Shown here piece after piece: positions 33,735 to 42,624 of a stretch of DNA of 64,000 nt (position 1 is the first letter of the stretch; the number at the start of each line of letters is the position of its first letter). Made by a program: the position numbers and the translations under genes. Below the pieces are notes generated by a model. It saw only the letters and a list, made by a program, of their open reading frames with translations. It was not told the DNA's origin and made no database searches. Source of the DNA: Ohtaekwangia koreensis. Its GTDB lineage: Bacteria > Bacteroidota > Bacteroidia > Cytophagales > Cyclobacteriaceae. The stretch covers positions 964,580 through 1,028,579 of the forward strand of contig NZ_FUZU01000001.1 of NCBI RefSeq assembly GCF_900167975.1, in the 5' to 3' direction.

Positions 33735-34685
33735 TTATTTCATTTCGAGCCAAACCACTTTTTGCTCGGAGTGATGATCTTGTCCGAGAATATCTTTGTA
33801 AAGATCCGGACGCCTTGCTTTGATATACCGTTGTCCGCCAGCTTGCGTGAGCTTTTCAGGCGTGAGCGTTGCAATAACAAAATCATCACCGAGGGTGCGA
33901 CACTCTGCCAGTATATCTCCGAAAGGATCGATGATCATCGAGCAACCATTTTTTAGTTGGTCGTCATCCATGCCAATGGGATTAGAAAATATAGCATAGA
34001 TCGCATTGTCGTACGCTCTCGCAGGCAACCATTTCATGAGCCAGCCTCTTCCTTTCATGCTGTCGAACTCAAGTCGTAAAGAAGTAGGATCGGCTTCACG
34101 GTTTTTCCAAAGAGCAGGGTCAACGAAGCCTGCGCCTGGTCTGGTAGAAGGTGTACACATGGTAACATGAGGCATAAAAATCACATTGGCGCCTAGCAAG
34201 GTCGTTGCCCTCACGTTTTCAATGATGTTGTTATCATAGCAAATGAGGATGCCGAACTTCCATCCATATAATTCGAAAACACAATATTGATCGCCTGGTG
34301 TTAAATGTGGATTGATAAACGGATGCAGCTTCCTGAATTTTGCTACCAAACCATTTTGATTCACACAGACATAGGCTTTGTATAAATTGTCATTGCTGTC
34401 TTTTTCAAACAAGCCGGCAAGAATAGTGATGTTGTTTTTTCGGGAGAGATCCGTTAATGCAGCTACACTTTTTCCCTCGGGTATATATTCGGCCAGGTCA
34501 AGCATTTGTTCTTTAGAGAGATGTCTTGCAAAGGTATAGCCGGTAATAGAGCATTCATGAAAGGCAATCATTTGTGCGCCCTGTAAAGCCGCCTGGTGTG
34601 AAAGGCGGTCAATCACCGACAGGTTATATACTTTGTCATCACTCCTGTTTTCGAATTGTGCTGAGGCTATCTTTATGTTTTGCAT
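33735..34685 (-). CDS. Nitrilase-superfamily carbon-nitrogen hydrolase
   Basis: This is a 316-aa protein with the complete Glu-Lys-Cys triad of the superfamily: Glu44 in 'FHECSITGY', Lys119 in 'KFRKLHPF' and Cys149 in 'ILICYDN'. Length is normal. It would hydrolyse a C-N bond of an amide, nitrile or carbamoyl compound; the exact substrate (for example a carbamoyl polyamine or omega-amide) cannot be read. It is cytoplasmic, with no signal peptide. The gene stands alone on the minus strand after the tRNA, 92 bp downstream of the next gene's stop, so it may be its own transcription unit. Confidence 0.88.
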   Translation of the reverse strand: MQNIKIASAQFENRSDDKVYNLSVIDRLSHQAALQGAQMIAFHECSITGYTFARHLSKEQMLDLAEYIPEGKSVAALTDLSRKNNITILAGLFEKDSNDNLYKAYVCVNQNGLVAKFRKLHPFINPHLTPGDQYCVFELYGWKFGILICYDNNIIENVRATTLLGANVIFMPHVTMCTPSTRPGAGFVDPALWKNREADPTSLRLEFDSMKGRGWLMKWLPARAYDNAIYAIFSNPIGMDDDQLKNGCSMIIDPFGDILAECRTLGDDFVIATLTPEKLTQAGGQRYIKARRPDLYKDILGQDHHSEQKVVWLEMK

Positions 34686-34777
34686 GATGGGTTACGTTTA
34701 TGCTATCTAAACGTGATTTTTATAACTTGGTTAGCGACCTCTCGCGGAATTCGGACCGAACTAAATATATAGCACCA

Positions 34778-35452
34778 CTATCCAACCGCTGCCAGTTTTA
34801 TAATGTCTTTGCCTTCAATTACCTTTTTGGTATAATCCTGTTTTGAAATGTTGATCATCGCCTGGGCAAGCTCCTCCAGTGTGCAAAATCCGGCAGGATA
34901 TAGGGCGCGACCTATCGGGAACATCCAGTTTATATATTTATACAAGGCGTGTGTTCTTGTCAGACCTTTCATTGGCTTGATGAAACCGGGACGAAATGCA
35001 TATACTTTCCTGAAAGGAAGTTTCATCAGGTCGTTTTCTGTTTTTCCTTTTACACGTGCCCACATGCTTCGCCCTTTCTCGCTGCTGTCAGTGCCCGCTC
35101 CGGAGATATAGCAGAACGTCATGTCAGGATTTAATGCATTCAGCGTGGAGGCTACGTGCATGGTAAGTGTATACGTCAATTTAAAATAATCTGCTTCTTT
35201 CATTCCCACCGAAGAAACACCAAGGCAAAAGAAGCAGGCGTTATACCCTGCCAGGTCATGCCGGATCGGGGAGAGGTCGTAGAAATCGTTGTGAATAATT
35301 TCTTTTAATTTGGGGTGTAACACTCCGGACGGCTTCCTGGTAATCACCAACACGTGTGTTACATCGGGATGATGTAAACAGTTATGAAGGACTCCTTCGC
35401 CCACCATGCCCGTAACACCTGTTATCATTACCCTGATATTTTTAGGACTCAT
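34778..35452 (-). CDS. NAD(P)-binding Rossmann-fold protein (NAD-dependent epimerase/dehydratase-like)
   Basis: I chose the ATG at 35452 (MSPKNIRVMITG) because the 26-residue extension to 35530 is hydrophobic, low-quality sequence; this gives 224 aa. The nucleotide-binding motif is TGVTGMVGEG (TGxxGxxG) at about residues 11-20, followed by 'VLVITRKPSG', 'CFFCLGVSSVG' and 'FCYISGAGTDSS'. This is the NAD(P)H-binding family often annotated as nucleoside-diphosphate-sugar epimerase-like or semialdehyde-dehydrogenase-like. The SDR Tyr-x3-Lys motif is not evident. Substrate unknown. Confidence 0.8.
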   Translation of the reverse strand: MSPKNIRVMITGVTGMVGEGVLHNCLHHPDVTHVLVITRKPSGVLHPKLKEIIHNDFYDLSPIRHDLAGYNACFFCLGVSSVGMKEADYFKLTYTLTMHVASTLNALNPDMTFCYISGAGTDSSEKGRSMWARVKGKTENDLMKLPFRKVYAFRPGFIKPMKGLTRTHALYKYINWMFPIGRALYPAGFCTLEELAQAMINISKQDYTKKVIEGKDIIKLAAVG

Positions 35453-35618
35453 TCCATTGTGATTAAGTAAGCAAGAAGAAATACAAATATATATACAGAG
35501 GTATCTTCCTATACTATAGATGATGCACAAGATGTAATATTATTGTAGCAAGTAAAATACAAATAGAAACTCAGCCACAATCTGTGATGTATATAATTAG
35601 TTTGATGTACATATGTGC

Positions 35619-36947
35619 CTACCGTTCCACCAGATTCTCCTGGTAAATATTTTTATCTTTTTTGTTTTCGCGGTCTGTGAATTCTTCAGGTCTGGGACGG
35701 ATAATGAGTCGCAGGGTTGGGTCATCTGTGATGAACGACCACGTCCAGCTAAAGGCAAGCTTTACTTTATTTCTGAATCCGGCAATAGGGATCAAGTGTA
35801 TAAATAGCCACACCACCCAGGCAAAAAATCCTTTCACAAATGCATTTGGCAGGTCCGCTACCGCTTTGTATTTCGAAATGATGGCCATGCTACCGCGATC
35901 TTTATACAGGAAGGCTTTCGGTGAATTGTTTTCATATAGCCTGACGAAATTTTCCGCCAGCAGTTTTCCCTGTTGTATCGCTACCTGTGCGAGTTGTGGA
36001 TGACCAGCCGGAAATTTTTTGTCGAGTGTGTGAAGGGCTATATCGCCAACAGCAAATATATTTTGTGTGCCCTTTACTTTACAATATTCATCAACCATGA
36101 TTCTCCGGCCTCTGCCAAATATTTCAGCAGGAAGTCCTCTTACTTCCCGGCCTATAACACCACTGGTCCATATCAAAGCGTTTGTCTCCAGAACCTCTCC
36201 ATTGCTTAGCATCACTTTTCCGTCAACATAATCTTTAACAGCAGTATTGAGTTTCACAATGATCCCTAATTTTTTCAAGACAGCTGTTGCTTCTTCCTGT
36301 GCCTTGATACTCATCGGTCCGAGCAATACTTTACCAGCTTCAATCAGGTATATAGGAAAACTTCCTCCTGTTATTTCAGGGTATTCTTTCGGGCCGATCT
36401 TGTGTGCCATTTCCGCCAGCATACCCGCCACCTCTACACCGGTAGGTCCGCCACCGGCAATGACTACGTTGAGAAGTTTTTTGCGTTCTGCCAGATCAAC
36501 AGTCTTTACTGCTTTCTCCATGTTCAGCAGTAAATGGTTTCGCAGATTGGTGGCATCGTTGATCGTTTTGAGTGTCCACGAATTTTTCTTCACGTTCTCC
36601 ATACCGAAGTAATTCGTTTCCGTACCTAACGCCAACACAAGATAATCGTATGGTAGTATATCGCGTTCCGTCTCAATGGTATTCTCGGCAGTATTAATTC
36701 GTACAAGACATCCCAAATGAAAGCGGAGATTTTTCTTTTGCTGAAACATTCTGCGGAATGGATAGCTGATGTTGGACGGTTCAATGAAAGCCATTCCGAC
36801 CTGGTATAGCAATGGTGGAAAAAAATGATAATTATTGTTATCAACCAGCGTGATCTGAAACCGCATATCATTCGCCAGGCGTTTAATGAAATTAAGGCCG
36901 GCAAACCCTCCGCCAACTACTACAATTTTTTTTGGTGCGTTACTCAT
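35619..36947 (-). CDS. ndh: Type II NADH:quinone dehydrogenase (NDH-2)
   Basis: This is a 442-aa flavoprotein. The N-terminal FAD motif is GGGFAG (about 12-17), the NADH motif 'VVIAGGGPTGVEVAG' lies at about 162-176, and 'IFAVGDIA' is the FAD-phosphate contact. The C-terminal part has an amphipathic/hydrophobic segment ('FFAWVVWLFIHLIPIAGFRNK') that would attach it to the inner membrane. It passes electrons from NADH to quinone without pumping protons. The menaquinone gene menA lies 12 kb away on the same segment. It is monocistronic and divergent from the YHS gene. Confidence 0.9.
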   Translation of the reverse strand: MSNAPKKIVVVGGGFAGLNFIKRLANDMRFQITLVDNNNYHFFPPLLYQVGMAFIEPSNISYPFRRMFQQKKNLRFHLGCLVRINTAENTIETERDILPYDYLVLALGTETNYFGMENVKKNSWTLKTINDATNLRNHLLLNMEKAVKTVDLAERKKLLNVVIAGGGPTGVEVAGMLAEMAHKIGPKEYPEITGGSFPIYLIEAGKVLLGPMSIKAQEEATAVLKKLGIIVKLNTAVKDYVDGKVMLSNGEVLETNALIWTSGVIGREVRGLPAEIFGRGRRIMVDEYCKVKGTQNIFAVGDIALHTLDKKFPAGHPQLAQVAIQQGKLLAENFVRLYENNSPKAFLYKDRGSMAIISKYKAVADLPNAFVKGFFAWVVWLFIHLIPIAGFRNKVKLAFSWTWSFITDDPTLRLIIRPRPEEFTDRENKKDKNIYQENLVER

Positions 36948-37275
36948 ACTATAAGAATTAACCGAGATTGATGTGCTATAATTTACACCTGAAAGCTTGT
37001 ATATTCTATTTGTGAATATAGTATTGCTAAAACTTTTGTGCCTGCTTCCCTTTCTTCGGGTGTTATACTGATACAGGAAGCGCTACCGATTTATATGTAA
37101 TCTGAGTAGTACCAGGTAAAGGCGAAAACGTGGAAAAGTAGGTACAAACACGATTCAAATTTCATGTTATACTTAATGATTATCCATTTGTATGTCGGGT
37201 AAATGACAACTGCACGGTACACGATTGATGATATTTCGACTACATTACAACCGAACGTACTCTTAATTCTTTTAT
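36948..37275. other. Divergent intergenic region between ndh and the YHS-domain gene
   Basis: The 328 bp contain no credible gene. They must carry promoters in both directions. I found no full TAnnTTTG match; small complementary pieces (GCTTCC at about 37066, GGAAGC at about 37077) are too short to call. Confidence 0.5.
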
Positions 37276-37755
37276 ATGAAACTCATTTCCGTCACGGTAG
37301 CGATTGCTTTTTTATCCCTGTTTTCGGGTTCTTCTGCATATAGCCAGGTGAACCCTATCGGTAAAGATAAGGTCGCCATTGGAGGTTATGATGTAGTCGC
37401 ATACTTCGTGTCGGGTAAAGCAACGCCTGGTGATCCGAAGATAAAGACTACACATAACGCAGTGATTTATTATTTCTCTACCATTGAAAATCAGGAAGCC
37501 TTTATAAAACAACCCACCCGGTATTTGCCGCAGTATGATGGATATTGTGCGTTGGCCGTTGGTGCACAAAAGAAGAAAGTAAACATCAATCCTGAAACAT
37601 TCAAGATTACGAATGGTAAACTATACTTATTCTATAATTCTTCGCATGCCCTTAGCGGGAATAAATTTAACTCCCTCGAACCTTGGCTAAAAGATGAAGA
37701 AGCCTTGATTAAGAAGTCCAATGAAAATTGGGTTTCGATGAGCAAAAAGAAATAA
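37276..37755 (+). CDS. Secreted YHS-domain protein
   Basis: This is a 159-aa protein with a signal peptide (1-23, ...SSAYSQ). The YHS core follows: 'AIGGYDVVAYFVSGKATPGD', 'YYFSTIENQEAFIKQPTRYLPQYDGYCA', with a single cysteine in the metal-binding position. A C-terminal part ('KLYLFYNSSHALSGNKF') is as in the family often called YHS-domain-containing. YHS modules are thought to bind metal ions, probably copper or other heavy metals. It is followed 29 bp later by an outer-membrane protein gene in the same direction, likely co-transcribed. Confidence 0.85.
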   Translation: MKLISVTVAIAFLSLFSGSSAYSQVNPIGKDKVAIGGYDVVAYFVSGKATPGDPKIKTTHNAVIYYFSTIENQEAFIKQPTRYLPQYDGYCALAVGAQKKKVNINPETFKITNGKLYLFYNSSHALSGNKFNSLEPWLKDEEALIKKSNENWVSMSKKK

Positions 37756-37784
37756 TACAAAAAACAAAACAGAGGTATAGGCCC

Positions 37785-38714
37785 ATGCGGTTCGTTTTAA
37801 AGTATGCTTTCTGTTTCAGTATATCTGTAATGTCGATGCAGACTAGTCTTGCACAAGGATGTAGCGATGCAGGGTTTTGTTCTATTGGTAATCTGAAACA
37901 GCAATCCGCAGATACGACCCTGCAGCAGCAGCGGCTGAGTATATTTCTTCCGGTTGGCACCGGAGATGAAAATGTTTTTGTATTTACACCCGCTATACAA
38001 TACGACCATCAGTTTTCTGCAAAGTGGTCCGCGCAAGCAAAGCTTACTGCAAATTATGCTTCAGGAAATTTAGGAGAGGCCACCGGGTTCGGCGATGTTT
38101 TTCTATCCGGTACATATATACTCACGGCAAAATCCAGTTGGCGGACTTCATTTTCACTGGGAATGAAACTGCCTTTGAATACAGGAAACCTGAATGCTGA
38201 AGGTAAATCTTTGCCGATGCAATATCAAAGTAGTTTAGGTACAATTGACGTGATTGCAGGGGGCTCAATAACCAATGACACCTGGCAATTTGCTGCCGGT
38301 TGGCAACAGCCTATATCAGGCACTAACCAAAATAATTTTCTGCCTGCCTCCTGGAACAGTGCTGATGCTCACCAGTATCCGCCTTCAAGACATTTTGATC
38401 GCAAAGGCGATGTTTTGTTACGTGTCTCTTATCGACTTCCGGTAACAAAGCGATTGTCGGTTACGGGTGGTGCCCTGGGTATATATCACCTTGGAGAAGA
38501 TACCTATATAGATGCCGGTGTAAGTGATAACCCGATTGCCATTCAAGGTTCAGCGGGTGTAACGTTAAATGTTACCGGCATGGCAACATGGAAAATAACG
38601 GAGCAGCTATCGATGGGTCTTTCTGCGGGTATACCATTCATTGTTCGTGATGTACGTCCGGATGGGCTAACCAGAAGTTTTGTGGTGGTCCCGGAGATCA
38701 CCTGGCGGTTTTAA
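37785..38714 (+). CDS. Outer-membrane beta-barrel protein (309 aa)
   Basis: The ATG at 37785 (MRFVLKYAFCF) is preferred over 37728, which overlaps the YHS gene; it gives a normal signal peptide ending SLAQG. The mature N-terminus has two cysteines (GCSDAGFCS). The rest is barrel-like, with strands ending in 'VVVPEITWRF' and a terminal Phe, the usual outer-membrane insertion signal. It resembles transporter-type barrels that some annotators call 'transporter' or phenol-degradation MetA-like. With the YHS protein it may form a metal- or small-molecule-handling pair; that is inference. Confidence 0.8.
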   Translation: MRFVLKYAFCFSISVMSMQTSLAQGCSDAGFCSIGNLKQQSADTTLQQQRLSIFLPVGTGDENVFVFTPAIQYDHQFSAKWSAQAKLTANYASGNLGEATGFGDVFLSGTYILTAKSSWRTSFSLGMKLPLNTGNLNAEGKSLPMQYQSSLGTIDVIAGGSITNDTWQFAAGWQQPISGTNQNNFLPASWNSADAHQYPPSRHFDRKGDVLLRVSYRLPVTKRLSVTGGALGIYHLGEDTYIDAGVSDNPIAIQGSAGVTLNVTGMATWKITEQLSMGLSAGIPFIVRDVRPDGLTRSFVVVPEITWRF

Positions 38715-38730
38715 GGTATAGATGTTATAA

Positions 38731-39096
38731 TTATTTATACAGGCTCTGATCCTTCAGATAATCTATATTATTTTTTTTGAGATAATCGATTCCCCAGGTA
38801 CTCATGAAATCAAACATAGGCGATAATGTTTTGCCTTGATCTGTAAGGAAATATTCTACCCTATATGGTTTTTGAGAAAGCACTTCTTTGTCGATCAGGT
38901 TGTCGCGCTGGAGTTCTTTCAGTTGTTGCATCAACATTTTTTCAGAGACTCCTGGTAAATTATTCCGGATCTCGCTAAACCCTTTACGATGGAATTGATG
39001 AAGGTGTGAAAGAATAAGGATTTTCCATTTTCCGCCTACCAGACCCAACGTTACGTCTACCGGACAGGTATATGTTCTCTCATGAAGTTGTATCAT
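38731..39096 (-). CDS. HxlR-family transcriptional regulator
   Basis: This is a 121-aa winged-helix protein with the family hallmarks: 'TCPVDVTLGLVGGKWKILIL' at 10-29 with the redox-type cysteine before the first helix, 'FSEIRNNLPGVSEKMLMQQLKEL' as recognition region, and the wing 'PYRVEYFLTDQGKTL'. HxlR proteins often sense reactive electrophiles or oxidants through that cysteine. The start is 71 bp from the start of the divergent monooxygenase-like gene, making that operon the natural target. Confidence 0.92.
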   Translation of the reverse strand: MIQLHERTYTCPVDVTLGLVGGKWKILILSHLHQFHRKGFSEIRNNLPGVSEKMLMQQLKELQRDNLIDKEVLSQKPYRVEYFLTDQGKTLSPMFDFMSTWGIDYLKKNNIDYLKDQSLYK

Positions 39097-39167
39097 AAAT
39101 GGGCTTACTTATTGGTAAGGTATTGACTTCTGAAATCGTACGCGACACATTTGCTAAAAACAAAGCT

Positions 39168-39557
39168 ATGAAAATATTATGCATCCTCGCGTTGACAATG
39201 ATCAGTTGGAACTCATTTTCACAAAACAGTAATGGCATGACGAAAGATGAATCAATCGAAATTATCCGGTATAAAATTTCTGCTGACCAGAAAGCGAATT
39301 TTGAAACAGCCTATGCAAAAGCAGGAGAGTTTTTAAAAGCATCTCCATATTGTTCCGGCTACGAAATCATTCATGGTGTTGAAGAACCACAACATTATAT
39401 TGTAAGGATTCATTGGACGTCCATGGATGATCATCTTCAGAAATTCAGGAATAGTCAGGAGTTCAAATCTTTTTTTAATTTGGTAAGACCATTTTACAAT
39501 GCCATCGAAGAAATGAAGCATTACCAAAGCACAACGACAACATGGAAGAAAAGCTGA
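39168..39557 (+). CDS. Secreted antibiotic-biosynthesis-monooxygenase-like protein
   Basis: I chose the ATG at 39168 (MKILCILALTMIS) since it gives a signal peptide cut after SFSQ; this gives 129 aa. The core 'EIIRYKISADQKANFETAYAKAGEFLKASPYCSGYEI', then 'YIVRIHWTSMDDHL', is the ferredoxin-like dimeric alpha/beta fold of the ABM superfamily. Members include small quinone- or aldehyde-oxidising enzymes. Export is unusual for the family. It overlaps the globin gene by 16 bp and is divergent from an HxlR regulator. Confidence 0.8.
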   Translation: MKILCILALTMISWNSFSQNSNGMTKDESIEIIRYKISADQKANFETAYAKAGEFLKASPYCSGYEIIHGVEEPQHYIVRIHWTSMDDHLQKFRNSQEFKSFFNLVRPFYNAIEEMKHYQSTTTTWKKS

Positions 39558-40027
39558 ACAAACCTGTTCCAACACTTTTTGAATGGGCCGGTGGCCGCGA
39601 AGCATTCGAGAAATTATTCACAACGTTTTATCGGAAGGTAGCGGACGATGAAATGCTATCACAAGTCTTCAAGAATATGTCGCCAAAGCATGCAACACAT
39701 GTAGCGCACTTTGTTTCAGAAGTTTTTGGTGGTCCTGAGCTATATAGTAAAAATGATAGCGGAAGTCACGCGACAATGGTAGGACATCATATAAGTAAAA
39801 ATCTTAGTGATGTACAACGAAAGCGATGGATCGCATTGTTACTGGAAACAGCCGATGAAGTCGGGTTGCCCGATGATCCTGAGTTTCGATCTTCCTTCGT
39901 CGGATATCTTGAGTGGGGCAGTCGCATTGCCGTTATCAATTCAAATATAGCAGAGAACCCGGTGAAGGCCGATGAACCTATGCCTGCATGGGGGTGGGGT
40001 GAAACGAAGGGGCCGTACCAGGGATAA
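39542..40027 (+). CDS. Group II truncated haemoglobin
   Basis: This is a 161-aa protein. The truncated globin fold is seen in 'LFEWAGGREAFEKLFTTFYRKV' (helices A/B), 'LSQVFKNMSPKH' with 'VAHFVSEVFGGP' (helix E region), 'YSKNDSGSHATMVGHHISKNLS' carrying the proximal haem histidine, and 'QRKRWIALLLETADEVGLP'. The Trp in 'QRKRW' is a group II hallmark. These proteins bind O2, NO or peroxide. It overlaps the ABM-like gene by 16 bp, so the two are co-expressed, probably under HxlR control, in an oxidant-response role (inference). Confidence 0.92.
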   Translation: MEEKLNKPVPTLFEWAGGREAFEKLFTTFYRKVADDEMLSQVFKNMSPKHATHVAHFVSEVFGGPELYSKNDSGSHATMVGHHISKNLSDVQRKRWIALLLETADEVGLPDDPEFRSSFVGYLEWGSRIAVINSNIAENPVKADEPMPAWGWGETKGPYQG

Positions 40028-40038
40028 TAAGTATATAT

Positions 40039-40770
40039 TTAATCGGAACGCTGCAGCGTCCCGAAAAGACGATCCCACAGTGTAGTATAAAATCCGAAGT
40101 TATACTGTACATCCCGATGATGTTGGTGATGAAACGTGGAGGTGCCGAGATGTTTCAGGAAAGCATTGCTACGGAATCTGTCTGGTAGCGGCTCAAGTCC
40201 AAGATGCCCAAGCATTCCAAAGAGTACATTTATCGTGAGGTATAGAATGATCGCATGGATACTAAAAGGATATACCAGTAGTAATATAAGCCACAGACTT
40301 CCGAAGCAGATCGTTTCTATTGGGTGCAGTATAAAAAGATCGATTGGCTTTGGATCCACCGCCTGGTGATGCAAGCCATGCATCGCTTTGTATAAAAACG
40401 TTTTGTGAATCATGTAATGAAATATATACATCAGCAGATCCATGGCGAGGAAAAGAATGATGAAATCTGATATTATATATAGAGACGCGTTCATCTCAAT
40501 TATAATGAATCCGTTTTTCCAAAGCCAGAACCCGGCATAGGTTATTATTGTATTCAATATATTAGTAACTGCACACAGCAGCCACTCACGTGAAGTATAG
40601 GTATAGGGTTTCACCGGAACTTTGGCGTACTTCCTTTGCAAGGCTGATCCAATTACCAGAACAGAGGCTGTAATAACAATATTCTCCATCAGGAAGAGAA
40701 GCCACAACGCATACTCCGGAAGCAGGAGCAGAGCGTTGAGCAGGTCTTGTATAGCGGAGCTGTTATTCAT
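40039..40770 (-). CDS. Sterol desaturase / fatty acid hydroxylase family enzyme
   Basis: This is a 243-aa integral membrane protein with about four hydrophobic segments. The histidine boxes of the di-iron centre are present: 'HYMIHK', 'HGLHHQ', 'HPIE...' and the C-terminal 'HHQHH' followed by 'NFGFYTTLWDRLFGT'. Members hydroxylate or desaturate lipids such as sphingoid or ornithine lipids in Bacteroidota; the substrate cannot be assigned. It is convergent with the globin gene (11 bp apart) and 13 bp downstream of the adenosine deaminase gene, probably co-transcribed. Confidence 0.9.
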   Translation of the reverse strand: MNNSSAIQDLLNALLLLPEYALWLLFLMENIVITASVLVIGSALQRKYAKVPVKPYTYTSREWLLCAVTNILNTIITYAGFWLWKNGFIIIEMNASLYIISDFIILFLAMDLLMYIFHYMIHKTFLYKAMHGLHHQAVDPKPIDLFILHPIETICFGSLWLILLLVYPFSIHAIILYLTINVLFGMLGHLGLEPLPDRFRSNAFLKHLGTSTFHHQHHRDVQYNFGFYTTLWDRLFGTLQRSD

Positions 40771-40783
40771 GATCGTTTTTGTA

Positions 40784-42328
40784 TTACACTTTCGTGGAAT
40801 GAAGCCTGGTGTTTTTTATGATCTTTTCTTCGAACGATTCTAACTTTGTTTTGACAGAGGTATATAGGGCATCTTTTAACGCCTGGTCTTTAATAAAGCT
40901 ATACTCTATACTGTTTAGGATAAAAGTCCGGATATCGGCATACGAAATTTGTGGATACCGCTTCGCCAGCAATACATATTGGTGAACCAGGTTGCTTCGT
41001 AAAATGCCCGCGTCATCCGTTGAAATAACAATCGGTACATTCCCATTTTTATAGAGCGTGATGGGATGCTTGTCGTCTTTTACTTTCAAAATAAATTCAT
41101 TGCTAAAGAGGTTGATCTCGATAGCTATTTTTTTATCATGCATATACTGGAGTAACGTCAGGGCATCAGTTTCGTATGCCATATCTACACCGTGGCCAAT
41201 ACGATTAGCCCCCGCTATATAGATAGCATCATGGATGTGAAAGGTCAGGTCTTCGGGTTTAACAAGCCCAAGCGTAAGCTCACCGGCATGCATGGAATAT
41301 TTTACCTCTGGAAAAAGTTGGCTGCAGTACCGGAACATATACATGTGTAACTTGTAATCACGCATGGACACATCGCCGTGCTCCGGTGATAAGATGTTTA
41401 TGCCACCCACCAGCGGACTGGTTTGTGCGGACTCAAATGCGAGCAGCAGGTCTCTGAAGAATTTTACAGGCTCGGCTCTCCGGTTCACATACGTCTGGTA
41501 GCGTATAGTGACTGCGTTGTTATCGGGTACAAACTTGTTGTGAACAGACAGAAGTATACTGTTAAAATTCACAACGTCTTTTGAAAGCTGCTTTTTCCTG
41601 AATGCTTGAGTAAGGGAGTCCAGTACCGGACGAAGCGCCACCGTATCTGTATATTCCTTTAATTTAAGAAGTGAAGTATAGCGATCGGCATTCTCGGGCA
41701 TTATATCCGATGGGACACCTTTGATCATAAGCTCCAGGTATTGTACATTTTCGCGCAGTGCCCGGTTTTGCAACTCTTGTAAGCCAATGCCTGTCTCATT
41801 CCATCCACCGGACGGTAGTTTCCCAAACGAATCAAAAAAATGTTTATGCGAAGGGATCTCTGAATCAACGTAATCTTTTACAGACCACACCTGGAGTATA
41901 CGCTGCTTCATATCCGGAAGTTTGTTCTTGCGTATCAACTCTGGCAACGATATAAAACGTTTGTAATCTCCTTTTTTATTGATCCGCTTAATACTGTCGT
42001 ATTCAAACACAAGCGACACGGTATCAAACCATGGATTTTTTCGCAGCAGATAATTCCAATATGTTTCGGCATATACCGAGCCGGAGAAATGATTATGGAG
42101 GTCGCCACCTTTCGGCATTTCCGAAAAGAAAGCCGTAAGCAAAGCTTCATTGTTTCGGATGCTCTCAAAGTATTGATGAACGTGCTGTAAAGGTTTTTGA
42201 TTCTCAGGTGTACATCCCTGGAGTGACAAGGCCAGTGTGGCGATCAGGATGACAAGTATTCTTTTAACAGGGAACGCAAGTGGGACCAAGGTGTTTAACA
42301 GGTTAATGAGTAGGCTATAAAGGTACAA
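40784..42328 (-). CDS. Adenosine deaminase-family lipoprotein
   Basis: This is a 514-aa protein. The only ATG upstream of the signal is at 42328, giving a long n-region; a TTG about 18 codons in is an alternative start. The lipobox is LQGC at about residue 39. The metal and substrate motifs are typical of adenosine/AMP deaminases: 'GDLHNHFSGS' (HxH), 'MHAGE', 'RIGHGVD' and 'ISTDDAG'. It would deaminate adenosine to inosine. Anchoring outside the inner membrane implies salvage of external nucleosides. Length is longer than bacterial Add (about 330 aa), as in ADGF-like secreted forms. Confidence 0.9.
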   Translation of the reverse strand: MYLYSLLINLLNTLVPLAFPVKRILVILIATLALSLQGCTPENQKPLQHVHQYFESIRNNEALLTAFFSEMPKGGDLHNHFSGSVYAETYWNYLLRKNPWFDTVSLVFEYDSIKRINKKGDYKRFISLPELIRKNKLPDMKQRILQVWSVKDYVDSEIPSHKHFFDSFGKLPSGGWNETGIGLQELQNRALRENVQYLELMIKGVPSDIMPENADRYTSLLKLKEYTDTVALRPVLDSLTQAFRKKQLSKDVVNFNSILLSVHNKFVPDNNAVTIRYQTYVNRRAEPVKFFRDLLLAFESAQTSPLVGGINILSPEHGDVSMRDYKLHMYMFRYCSQLFPEVKYSMHAGELTLGLVKPEDLTFHIHDAIYIAGANRIGHGVDMAYETDALTLLQYMHDKKIAIEINLFSNEFILKVKDDKHPITLYKNGNVPIVISTDDAGILRSNLVHQYVLLAKRYPQISYADIRTFILNSIEYSFIKDQALKDALYTSVKTKLESFEEKIIKNTRLHSTKV

Positions 42329-42624
42329 TTATTCTTTGATCAATCACGTACTCACTTTGTGCGCGAGTGTCCTATATATGCTTCATTGTAGATTGTTGTC
42401 TGGCCCAAACGTTGCAAATAGACCACACTTGTGTAGAAGAATGCCTCACTATATTTAGCACTTTTAAAACCAGTTTTAAAAAAGTTAGAACACGAAAAAA
42501 CAGTTGACAGTAATTGTTTTAAAGGATTTTTTAATATATACCAATACAAATAGGTTAATTTTTTTGCAACGTGGTACTATGCTTTATGATGCAACGCGTA
42601 AAATCATAAAAGCAAAGTAGGAGT
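42329..42624. other. Divergent intergenic region upstream of susC
   Basis: 296 bp separate the adenosine deaminase start from the SusC start. I see no credible gene and no clear promoter consensus, although 'TACTATGCTTTATG' at about 42575 is loosely like a -7 element. AGGAG at 42619-42623 is too close to the ATG to be a useful Shine-Dalgarno site. Confidence 0.5.

Noticed and set aside
42352-42549. 65-codon minus-strand frame upstream of susC
   Set aside because: No start context, no family, and it covers the divergent promoter region.
42619-42623. Shine-Dalgarno AGGAG before susC
   Set aside because: Only one base separates it from the ATG, too close to work, and the phylum hardly uses such sites.
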